From Rhododendron vialii (taxonomy: Eukaryota > Streptophyta > Magnoliopsida > Ericales > Ericaceae), in NCBI RefSeq assembly GCF_030253575.1, contig NC_080561.1:36875564-36939563 (forward strand): a stretch of 64,000 nt of DNA. The letters run 5' to 3'. Under the pieces are notes generated by a model that saw only the letters and a list, made by a program, of their open reading frames with translations, did not search any database and was not told the origin of the DNA. The position numbers were made by a program, and so were the translations under genes. Every line of letters starts with the position of its first letter. Within the stretch, counting starts at the first letter, position 1. Positions 21,337 to 32,049 of the stretch are shown one piece after another.

Positions 21337-23261
21337 ACTAAATGAGGGGAAGCCTTTTAATCCAAGCGAGTAAAGGGGGAAGCCAATACGATTGAGAGAA
21401 CTTCCTCTTTTCGAGAAGCTATAAAGCTCCTCCATCATTGCAATTTCAATGAGATTATCACCACTCTCCCTCTTTATCTCCCAAAAGAATTAAAAATGAA
21501 ACAACAAGAAGCGCTCGATTTCTTCTCATCAGTCAACATCGGACGCTCAACACAAATGAGAAATGTAACGACCCGGATTTTTCACCCTATTTTTTTTAAT
21601 AAAGAAATTAATTTTAATCAGTTAGTCTATAATAAATGATTAATTATTTAAATGTGTAATTAGATTAAAATAATTAAGTTAAGTACTACTTTACTCTATT
21701 ATAAGTTTTATTTTTCTTTTCTAGTTGCCTAACCAATAATACGTGTGTATAGCTGTAGAAATACATATACAATATTACTTATGCATTAATGCATATAGAC
21801 TATATTTCCCTCCCCATGATTGCCATTCCACAAATCAAGGGATTTGGCCCCCGTATCTCTCCCTGATTTCCCTCTCCCACATTTCCCTTCCTCATTCCAC
21901 CACTTTCATCCTTATCCTCTCACACTCTCATTTTCCTCCACTACTCCTCTATATCAGTATTAGTTCTCCACCCACCAAAACCATTCACTACAGTTTCGAC
22001 CAAACTCGAGGTAGAATAATCGCTTCCCTACTCTCCCCTAAGTATATTTGTATCTATATGTGTTAGTTTTAATACTTAGAAGAAGCAAAGTTTTAATACT
22101 TAGAAGTAGCAAAAATCAAATCCTATGTTGAAACCGAACAGAACCGACACTCAGTTTTCCTTTTCCTCCTGCATGCGTATTCTGTTTCTTTTTCTTTTTG
22201 AAATTTTATGTTGTTATTACACTATTAACTCTGGAATTTGTATGCTTCTTGATTTAATCCCAAATGGTTTGTTGCTTTTGCAAGTTAACCCCAAACATGG
22301 TTTTCTACTACCCCACTGTATATGTTTGTCTTGTTATGGTGAACAGACTTTGAATGTTTGCAAATGTTAAATACATGGTGCCGATAATTATAGATGTTTA
22401 ACTAAATGTTAATTAAGTCCCTAGAAAGAAATATATGTATATATATAATGAATGCATTTATTTACTTAAATATATATAGACAGTATAAAACCTAATCTAT
22501 CTATGTTGGTATAAAAATGAACTTATCAACAGTTAAGAAGAAGAAGTATAACAAGGATCTAATTTTAGGAGTTATGCTTATTAATAATACATGCACCTTA
22601 GAAACTATACTAGAGAAAATAAAAGAGGGTAAGATGACATTACAAGTGACTACGAAAGGATCACCTTATAAGTTATAAAATAGTAGAATGATTAGAAACT
22701 TTTTAGCATTGTAGTTTAACTTATAAAATAAGAAATCCTGTAACTTGTTGTAAACCAAGTTATAAAAATAATATAAACGAATGCTGCCGATCTATTTAAA
22801 ACTTTCAAATTTCCTTTTAACTCTTACTTAAAGTGATACTAATATTAGTTAAGTTAATGAAACTACACTTAAACCCCTACTAAAGTTTTCATATACATAG
22901 GTCACATAAAGTTATCAATCACTGAACCCTAGGAGAATATCGAATTTCTAAAATACTCTAATGCTTACAACATGACTCTATAAACCGCAAATTAAAAACA
23001 TAATCAAAGAACATAATTGTTCAATAAAAATATAAGTAACTCCCAAGCCATCGACCTAATCCGAATCCCTTATGTGTTTAATTATTTGCACCTATCAAAT
23101 TGTTATATTGTTGTCTCATTGAAATGTATCATGCTTGAGCTGTTGATTGATTTTATTAAGTTGTACGTGCTAGAATGGATTTAGATTTCTGGGTGGTTAC
23201 GAGTAGTGACTCACGTATACGTGGTTAAGTAAATGATAAAATGGTAAGTTGTTTGAGGATG

Positions 23262-23660
23262 TTGGGTGCCGGTAAAGGACCCTGGTATGATAAAGTACCT
23301 TTATTTGAGTTGGGGAACGGTAAAGGACCCCGAGTACAGTAAAGTACTTAGAATATGTGGTGGACGGTAAAGGACTCCGGGTACAAGATTTGGGAAACGG
23401 TAAAGGATCCTAAATGCGGTACAATACCCAGTATGTGTGTGGAGGACGGTAAAGGACTCCGGGTACAGGATTTGGGATACGATAAAGGATCTTAAATGCG
23501 GTACAGTACCCAATGTGTGTGTGAAGGACGGTAAAAGACTTTGGGTATAGTATTTTGGAAAACGGTAAAGGATCTCTGAATACAGTACAGTACTCAGTGT
23601 GTAGATTAGGGGTATGGTAAAGTACCTAGTGTGTAGTGTTGGGAGACGGTAAAGGATCCT
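23262..23660 (+). repeat. Degenerate tandem repeat inside the outer LTR (ggtaaaggac units)
   Basis: At least eight imperfect units of 30-70 bp built on acggtaaaggactccgggta alternating with cagtaaagtacc-like motifs. No frame is preserved across the units. It sits shortly before the tactgagtttcaagactcat block that the inner LTR also has in diverged form. Confidence 0.75.
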
Positions 23661-24699
23661 GACAATGAGATAGTGCGACCCCTAATACTGAGTTGTCATG
23701 GTGAGCTATTCCTTTATTATGGTTGTAGGCGAATCCAAACTGAGTACATAATTTAGTTGTATTCGCTTAGAACCCTGGTGCAGGACAGATAAAGGGTGAG
23801 TTATTCCATGAGACGGTCAAAGTTGGTGGATGTGGGAGGAAATGATCTTATGGAGAGAATCCTTAGATTTCATGTAAGTCGATGGATAGTAAAGAAAAAG
23901 ACGATGTGCTGTTAATCTGTACCTTCTGTGTATTATGAATTATTATATTGTTGATCTGTTAATTATAAGGTAAGGAGTTAGTAGGGTTGAGATTATCTAC
24001 TGAGTTTCAAGACTCATTATTGTCACGACCCGCTATCCCTAGACCCCTTATAAGGGAATCACGGCCCGTGACCGGCCAACAAGACCTTCTTACATAACCA
24101 AATGGACTCAGAATAAAGTGCTCTAAATAAAAAAAATTGAACATTTGCGGAAGCGATTAAGAAAACTTCATTTAAATTTGTGGGGTCTATTAATCAAATT
24201 AACCATAAACAAGTTTAAGCAAAATGAGCACAACCCATTTGGTCTAGAGCATCCATACATTGATAATTTTCATGATATCATAATTACATTAGCATGAACA
24301 TCCATAACATACATAACTTATGTACATCACTTTGCAAAAATATATACACCCTTGATCATAAGGAAAACAAGTACAAACACGTCCAAAAATACCAAGTCTT
24401 TTTTCTACTTCCATTCTATATGCAAAATTCCATGAAGCCCAAACTTGCACAAAACATTGCACCTATAAGCTATTGTACTTCATCACCTGAAATTGGTAAT
24501 TAAACCGTCAGCTGAAAGCTCAGTGAGTAAAGCTCATACTCTAATTTGGGTTTTGAATGTTCAACTCACATATAGCACACTAGTTAAGAACATTTAAAAG
24601 AAATCCAAAAGATATTTTACATGGCAGCTTAAAGTACTCAAACACATTGACATGGCCAATACTACCAAGCTTACCACATACATGACACATATCGGGATC

Positions 24700-24850
24700 C
24701 CGGCCGATTATTGGTACCCATCGGCAAGGGCACATACATGGATATTATGGAACCCTCCAGGAAGGGCACATACTGGATATTATAGAACCCTCCAGAAGGG
24801 CACATAATGCTAGTTATTATGGAACCCACTAGCGAGCACATACGGTATAA
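24700..24850 (-). repeat. Short tandem repeat inside the inner LTR
   Basis: Four diverged units of roughly 35-45 bp built on gggcacatactggatattat followed by agaaccctccag. Its placement resembles that of the tandem repeat in the outer LTR. Confidence 0.65.
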
Positions 24851-24884
24851 AGCAAAGGCATGGCTTACACACTTCATAGACTAA

Positions 24885-25554
24885 GGCTCCGTTCCGGAAA
24901 CCTTCTTAAAAAATAAGTACTTATTTTGCCACTTCTAATTTAAAAATAAGAAGGGGCATTCTACAAAATCCTTCTTAAAAAGTTCATTTCACATTTTCAA
25001 ACTCAAAAATAATATAAATGAAAAAAAAATTCAATTTTTTTTGCACCGTATTAAAGATCTCAATGAGATATATCAAATAAGATCCATAGTAGTAGGAAAA
25101 TTATTTGCGTAAACACATGATTTTTGAGCTTGAAATTGCCTCATACAAAAAAAAAGACTGTTGCTATGATAATGGGCGCCGGCGGAGGGAAATCATACCG
25201 GCGGCCGCGCCGGGCCGTCTCCGGCCACCGAACGGCTGATCTGAGCCGTCCAAAAATTCTAAAAAAAAAAACCAAGGGGGCTCACGCGGGAATCAACGGC
25301 ATCCGAGGTGTGTAGGGTGTTTGATCCGAGCACCCCTTTTCCGTGTATATATGATGATAGAATTTTTGGACGGCTTGGATCGGCCGTCCGGTGGCCAGAG
25401 ACGGCCCGGCGCGACCGCCGATACGATTTCCCTCCTGCCGCCCATTGGTACCTATATAAATTCTACCAAAATAATTACTATCCTTCTTATTTTCCGGAAC
25501 AACCCTTCTTATTCAACAAAAAATAAGTTCTTTTTTTGTTTCTGGAACCCAGCC
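24885..25554. mobile_element. Composite Tourist-like MITE carrying a GC-rich palindrome (670 bp)
   Basis: Starts GGCTCCGTTCCGGAAAC and ends GTTTCTGGAACCCAGCC, with TAA at 24882-24884 and 25555-25557. The Tourist arms match 15243-15593. The interior holds a palindrome related to 5470-5887. A second copy of the same composite, inverted, is at 58833-59593. Confidence 0.82.
25176..25445. mobile_element. GC-rich palindrome nested in the composite MITE
   Basis: Arms include gccgtctccggccaccgaac against gtccggtggccagagacggc, and gatctgagccgtccaaaaat against atttttggacggcttggatc. The centre (about 25335-25360) is partly deleted compared with 5470-5887, so one arm is longer than the other. Confidence 0.7.
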
Positions 25555-25557
25555 TAA

Positions 25558-27025
25558 GACTTATAACATACATGGACTTGTAACATCTTAGAAAGCACAT
25601 TGAAAACCATTCCACATTATAACATAACGCTCAAATCACGTAAACATATTACTTCATAGCATTGGAAAACCAAACCACACTTCATAGAAAAAGAAGTTCA
25701 TAAAATTTTCCATTTCAAAGTATGAGGTTACTTACATTCCTTTGTACTTCAAGTAAACATCAACTTGTATCTCTTATATCCTTCTCTTGTTCACCAAATC
25801 CTACATATTGTATATGAACATTCATCATTTACACAAAAAGCTCATAAAATGATGCACATGCATGATTCCCAAAAAATGATAAGTTAACCATGACATGCTC
25901 CAACAAGTCTTGAGGATAAACACAAACACAAATACACAATGAGCTAGGTCTCGAAAATTTTAACGCATAAAGGGGACTTATATTCACATGGTATCAAATT
26001 TTCTTGAGGATTTACGTGGCCAAGAACTTCTCTTAAAAATTAGAAGAATAAGTAACAAAACTGTAGGATTCAGCACAATCCAAAACAGAACGCAGCTTAG
26101 TAAACGAATTGTTTAAAATTATTCTCTTTGAGTTTTACTCTAATTTTTGGACACAATACACTAGACACATATGGGTACCTCACATAAAATATCAGAAAAT
26201 AACGTGATGCGAAACTAGGACACACACACCAAAAAACGAAAGCCAAAACAGAGATTCAACAGTAGTAGTAAAACAGAGTGCAGTCTAGTGCGAGATTTTT
26301 CTAGACTTTGTTTTAAGGAATATTAATCCCAATGTTTACACAACATTTTAGACTCATAGAGGAACATCCCATAAAAATTTCGTAATTTTTTGAAGATGAT
26401 TTATTAGGTCTAAAAATTCGTGGCTTAAGGTACAGATTTCAGTAAATTTCTGGACAGATTTCTTTTCAAACTCACTACAAGAAAATTTACCTCTTTTAGG
26501 TTTAAACCATGGATTGAGAGAGCTTCAAACACTTTTGTGAGAGATGGATTTAAGATTGAATCTTGCTCCAAGAACTTGATTGAACCCTAGAATCAAAACC
26601 CTAGAAGAAGAAGATGGGGGAACTTCTTGATTTTTTTCTTGAGAGGAGTGAGAGACATAGGATGTTGGAAGGAATGAGAGGGTGGGGGCTCTTATTATTT
26701 TCTTCCTTCTACGTCTGGAATTGTCTAGAAAAGGGGTGATCTAATTATCTAATGAACCCTCACAAAACATTCTCTTCAAATAAGTACCCAATAATATTTT
26801 CACATTAACCCATAACCTTATTTTATGAATCTCTATGTTTTGTCTTAGAAAATTTAACTCATAACACATAAATCATATACATGGCATATAATTTAAACAT
26901 AATTCGCTTGTGTCTCATAGCACATAAATGACACGTAAGCACTTAAAACCACATAATTTAATAGCTATGATTAACTTATACTTAAACAAGCATGATTAGC
27001 ATAATTAAACACCTTGGGTGTCACA
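25558..27025. other. Remainder of inner LTR, no gene seen
   Basis: AT-rich, no open frame above chance, no splice-supported gene. A patch near 26640-26700 has aaaccctag-like and agagagg motifs compatible with an LTR leader on the minus strand. Confidence 0.4.
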
Positions 27026-27834
27026 ATTATAGTGCCGTTGGGCTGAAATTTTATGTCAGGTAATCAAGAGATCGAAAAGTAGAATCCCCTGCAAGACTAT
27101 CCGTACCAGAGTGAAGACCTTCCAGCTGAGGAAGAGGAGTTTGTTGAGTCTTGAAGGCCATACCCTTAGAAGCTCTGTTAATTTGATGTACTTTTATTTA
27201 AATTTTTATAAGTGTTATCACATTTGTCAAACTCTATTTCATTTTGTTGGTTTGTAAGACAATTAAGTAGGTTTGAATTTGGTATTTAAGGTTTTCGCTG
27301 CTAAACTCTGTTTAATAAAATTTCATTTCTTATATATCAGTTTTATGAATTATTAAATCAGTTAAAAATGATTTAATTAATGTGTCCGAAAATCGGGGCG
27401 TTACAAGAAATCCAAAATTGCTTGTAAGAAGAGAGCCCAACCTCATAGCCTTCGTCTTTACTCCATGAACTTGGCTTAAATTTTCGAGCCATGAAGAACT
27501 GAGCTCAACCGTGGGAATTATCTCTCGAGCCAACTCCGAGCCCAATTTTCGTAGCTCATTTCGAGCCCCACCTGGCCTCATATTTGGCAAGCTGAGCTTG
27601 AACACTTGCAAAACTCGGTTCGGCTCGTTTGCAACCTTAAGTGAAGGGAAACGTGGCACATTAAGTCTAAATTGTCGTACATGTCCCAAACAATTCAATA
27701 ATTACTTACCAAAAAAAAAAAAATTTCATTAATTACCCACAATTGGATATTCTTTCATACCAGAGTTGTTTGTCCGAGATGCAAAAGACTCTTACCTTTC
27801 AGAGTTTCATCTGAAAATTCACACTTGTGAGATA

Positions 27835-28072
27835 CTCCCTCCGTCCCACTTTGTTCCGTCTGTTTTCTTTTTTGGATGTCCTAAAAAATTGTCTATATCT
27901 TACAATCTATAATATTTTATATATTCAATATAGATCTTGTTTGATAGATCTCAATTTATTTTATTAAACAAAGTTTTCGAAATCATAAAAAACATAATAG
28001 ATTGTGAGATATAGACAATTTTTTGAGATGTTCCAAAAAGGAAACAGGCGGAACAAAGTGGGACGGAGGGAG
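27835..28072. mobile_element. Stowaway MITE with TA target duplication, private to copy 3
   Basis: Ends ctccctccgtcccactttgt and acaaagtgggacggagggag, TA at 27833-27834 and 28073-28074. Copy 1 reads gagataattcc at 1864-1874, the exact empty site. Inner arms (attgtctatatcttacaatc / gattgtgagatatagacaat) form a long hairpin. Confidence 0.92.
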
Positions 28073-29769
28073 TAATTCCAGTAAACAGTTCCGTTTTATA
28101 CTTTGAAATTATTCTTTAATTAAAATCGTGAAATGTGCCATGACCCACAAAAAGCTCTGAATTGGGCTACAACCTGGGGTCTTTAACCACTTTTTAAAGG
28201 CTAGGCCTGTTATAAAGACATCTTGGGCCTCTGGGCTAATGGTCAAGGTCTTGCTTTGGCCCATCGTTTCAACCAACCATGTTTTGCTTTTAAAATAATT
28301 CACTAAACATTCCATCATTTTTTTTTATCCAAAACAATAACAGATAATATTATTAATCTCAATTAAAATACATTATGTAGAAGACTCGTCTCTAGTCAAG
28401 GAACCAAGCAACCATGATGGTGGAGACTTAGCTTGATAGCTATATCTCAAACTAGAAAAACTTTTTCCCTGCCAAAAATACACACTTCACCATAAGTTTT
28501 GATTGAAATCCAATAAAAAAAGTAAAAAGTAAAAAGAAATCAGAAAAAAATCCCATAACATTACAAACCATCGATCCTAATCCATCACTGATAGAACCAC
28601 TATGACCACAACCACAAATCAAGAATCTCTGACGACCTCGAGATATTCTAACTAGAACCACAACTGTGAATTGGCCCATCGGCGATCAAGCGTTGGCGAC
28701 GATGGAGGAGAGCGGCGGCGGAGGGATCGGTGATGAAGGGAAGCCGAGAGAAAAGAAAAGAGGAGTTAACCCAAAGAAACTCTCACATCTAAAATCGAGA
28801 GAGAAAACCCTCACTGAAAAGGATGAGTTATTGAAAGAGAAAAAACCATTACTGTGGATGAAGAAAAACATAACAATAAAGTATAAAGCCCTTTCCTTCC
28901 ACTGCCGTATAAGAGCGGTGAAACCCGAGGACAAGGGAGGGGAAGGAAGTACAGCCATTCCAATTAATATGCACGCAAAATCTCAGAACAAATGACTCAC
29001 AAACCATGTTATACGTATCTAATTCAAGCCGGTCACCTACCATTTGTCATTTGCCTTGTTCTCACCATTAACTTCACGAAACCATCAACCTTCGTCCTGG
29101 TGATCAAATTCTCGGACTTAGGAATTTGCTTTCTTCTAAAGATTTTTAAGTTTGAAACTTCTCGGATTTTACCAATTAAGTATCAATTCTTTTGAAACCA
29201 ATCTATACAGCACAGAGCTTTTGTTTCAGGTTTAATTGGGGCGAAAAGGCAGTGAGATTGATTTTCCAAAATAGTCGAAGTGCGCACAAACTAACCTGAA
29301 CACCTAATCGATAAAAAAAAAAAAAACTTTGTGCAATAATAGTAGTACTAGAAAACAACACCATAAAAACAAATTAAACAGAGAACTCCAAAGAAGCAAA
29401 GCCTCGGAACAGCGACTCTCAAGTCCTTTCTGCTTTCTTCGTCAATGCTTTGTTTGGCTTTATCTCATGATAGAAAAAAAAAAAAAAAAAAAACTTTAGC
29501 AATTCAACCCGCCCGCCCCGCCCGGGAGGGTTTTTGATAGTACTTCGGAGTATATGTTTCGGCTATCGAGTTTGGGGAGGGGGAAGGAATTTAAGAAAAC
29601 CAATTGCGTTCGGGTCGGGCCGGGCCGGGTCGGATTGGGTTTGGACAGAAATTATCTCGCCCCGATATCCGTCCCGAAAATAGTTTATGAAAAAAATGTA
29701 TTTGGAAAGGTATTCTCCCAAACAAGTAAAGCATTTACAACAAAAAAAAAAAAGTAAAGCATTTACGAC
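28073..29769. other. No gene seen; duplicated intergenic sequence
   Basis: Collinear with 1870-3700 and 9076-11130. A GC-richer patch at 28675-28760 gives open frames on both strands, but copy 1 (2600-2670) breaks them. The stretch 29018-29250 is conserved in all copies without a shared frame. Confidence 0.45.
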
Positions 29770-30155
29770 GGGGAGCGGGGGGTTGCTGTCCCCTAATTCG
29801 GGGTCCACTCCGGTCTCGTTCCGATGATCGGAAGCGTTTACTTTGTAGAGCTTGTCGAGCAGAACAACTATGCAAAAAATCAGCTTAATTGGATATCATT
29901 AAGTGTTTGATCGGAGCTCATATAACTCTCGGTCCATGGGTTACAGTGGATTTGATCCAGTATTTTGGATCCATTCTTTTCAAGATAAAAAGGTTCCGAT
30001 CAGGCACTTAATGATATCCAATTAAGTTGATTTTTTCCATAGTTGTTCTGCTCGACAAGCTCTACAAAGCGAACGCTTCTGATCATTGGAGTGGACCCCG
30101 AATTCGGAAACAGCAGCATGCTGCTGCCCCCAGGAGGGCAGCAGCCCCCCGCCCC
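29770..30155. mobile_element. Foldback element with 8-bp target duplication (hAT-like)
   Basis: Ends ggggagcgggggg and ccccccgcccc. Arms run through gagcttgtcgagcagaacaa against ttgttctgctcgacaagctc. The flanks tttacgac (29762-29769) and tttacgac (30156-30163) are a perfect 8-bp duplication, and copy 2 (11131-11138) is the empty site. An 8-bp duplication suggests hAT mobilisation. Confidence 0.8.
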
Positions 30156-30163
30156 TTTACGAC

Positions 30164-32049
30164 GACACCCCCAATTAATGGCGCCTAGTGGTGGAGCTTT
30201 GCCACGTGTACACCACGTGTCACGATCCGATAGCGTCAATTGGCCACGCAACCAACCTAGGCCGTCACGCTTGCCAACATCGCATGTTTTTTCTTCATTT
30301 TCTTCTTGATTTTTCCTCCATTTTTACCATTTTTGTTATGTTGCAAGATGAAATTTAAAATTCTGAAGAAATTGATTTCAGCATTACACTTTTAGCCATT
30401 AACACTTCAGTTTTTTTTTGTCTTTTTTTCCTATTTGAAATTACAACAATACCATTTAAACTGGATGAACGCTAACAAAATAAAAGGTAATTTGATAATT
30501 TTACATTAGAATAAAGATAAAAAAAAATAGAGTGCCAATGGCTAACGTAGAGTGCCAAAATCTTCCAATTTAAATTCCCAGGAAATTTAGTATAAGAAAA
30601 ACAGCCGAAATTCTTGAAAGAGTACTCATGCTAATCAGTGTTCTTGGAATAGACTACTTTTAACTCCAAACTCATTCAACGTTCCTAATATCATGTCGTA
30701 TTTTCATTTGAATCAGGTTAATTTACACGCTCCATAATTGCACAAAGAAATTCAAACTAAATTTCAGTTAAAGGCGGAGCACGTGCCTTTGTTTTAGTGA
30801 TAGAAATATTCGCGACGAAAAAACCTCGTGTTGCGAAAAGTGCAGTATTTCATCAATATTCATAACAGTTCACCTGAAGATAAATTTTAAGAATGAGACA
30901 CAACAATTTTCGTTAATTGTGTGGGCAAATAGTAAATACGATTTGGCGTCATTCCGCGGCATTTTCATAGGATAACTTGTTTTTTTAACAAATATTGAGC
31001 AATCATATTTTCCCATGATACACGACGTTATATAACAGGTTCTGTTTCGGTAAGAGAAATTTGAAATTTATTTTTTGAATTAAAGGTGATATATTGTGAG
31101 AGAATGATATGTCTCGTAAATCTAAAAATAAGTACTTAAAAAATAAGAATCTTGACGGAACGGACAAATGAATAACCCAAATACTATGTGTTGCGGTCAT
31201 ACGCTTGCCGGAAGGACCCTACACACTTGCATCACCATGCTCTTAGAATTAATATACATCATAATTCCTTGGATTAACATTAATGATACACACTAGAGGT
31301 GGCGAATGAGCGGATCTAGGAAGGTTGAAATGGGTCGCAAGTCAAATATGGGCGGGTTGAATACTGGTCAAATAATAAACAAAATAATAAACAAGTTAAA
31401 ATGGGTTGGGTCAAATATGAGTCAAGCCAAACCCGCCCGACCCCACCCGTTTTCCTCCCCCATACAAAAATAAGAATAACTTATCACCCCATCTAAAATA
31501 ATACTAATAACTTGCCATAAAATAGAAAGAAACTACCCTTTAGTCTAATTTAGAGATCTCTAATCTAAGCTTCAAATGTGGAAATGAAGTATTTTTTTTA
31601 AAAATCTTTGTGACAATTTGACATGCTAGAATCTGACATATTTAAAATACCAACTCAAATCAATACGAGAAACTCCTTATTTAAACACGTTTTCATATCA
31701 AGCTTAACATGAAAGTAGAGATGTCAAATGCATGACATTTTAAGAATTGACATCTCGATTGGATTTGACTCAAATGTCAATTCATATACTTCACTTGGCA
31801 TGTCATGTCCAATTTGGAATAGAGGGCCCAGTAGTGCAGTGGTGTAAGGCGTGATCCAAGCAATCCATTTATAATTAATCAACAGTCCAGATTTCTACAG
31901 ATCATTGGAGCAATCTATATATTATACGTCGAGATAAAATCTAAACCGTCGCTAAGTTAGATGGAAGGCTCTGACATCAGTACATCACTGTAGTACTGTA
32001 GGACCACGGGTGCGAAAGAAGCCAATCAAATCCCCAATCACAGGTGGAA
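30164..32049. other. No gene seen; 3' flank of PF09713 gene copy 3
   Basis: Collinear with 11140-13923 and 3600-5216. No conserved frame. A private insert near 31285-31450 (ggtcaaatatgagtcaagcc region) has short repeats of gggtcaaat but no clear ends. Confidence 0.45.

Larger units (their letters stand above)
24021..27025 (-). mobile_element. Inner solo LTR (about 3.0 kb) nested in the outer LTR
   Basis: Plus-strand ends are TGTCACGACCCGC and GGGTGTCACA, flanked by perfect 5-bp copies of attat (24016-24020 and 27026-27030). On the minus strand it reads TGTGACACCC...GGGTCGTGACA and includes a block (ctcactgagcttt, near 24515) recalling the outer LTR's ctactgagttt. That supports minus orientation. 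No coding domains. It carries a composite Tourist MITE (24885-25554). Confidence 0.75.
21564..27405 (+). mobile_element. Outer solo LTR (about 2.83 kb without its nested insert)
   Basis: Starts TGTAACGACCCGG and ends CGGGGCGTTACA, with a perfect 5-bp duplication agaaa at 21559-21563 and 27406-27410. The paralogous copy 1 (1449-1457, gagaaatcc) is the empty site. TG...CA ends and 5-bp duplications are diagnostic of LTR retrotransposons. No primer binding site, gag or pol is found between the ends, hence a solo LTR. A related LTR end lies at 890 on the minus strand. The lineage is probably Ty3/gypsy by length and end sequence, but this is inferred. Confidence 0.75.

Noticed and set aside
23262..23660. 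Regularly spaced repeats considered as a CRISPR array
   Set aside because: Units and spacers both vary and are not of uniform length. The locus is inside a plant LTR, so it is an ordinary degenerate tandem repeat.
28666..28995. Glycine/lysine-rich 109-codon frame on plus and proline/serine-rich frame on minus
   Set aside because: The paralogous copy 1 sequence (2590-2720) is frameshifted and copy 2 lacks most of it. Low-complexity composition explains the openness.
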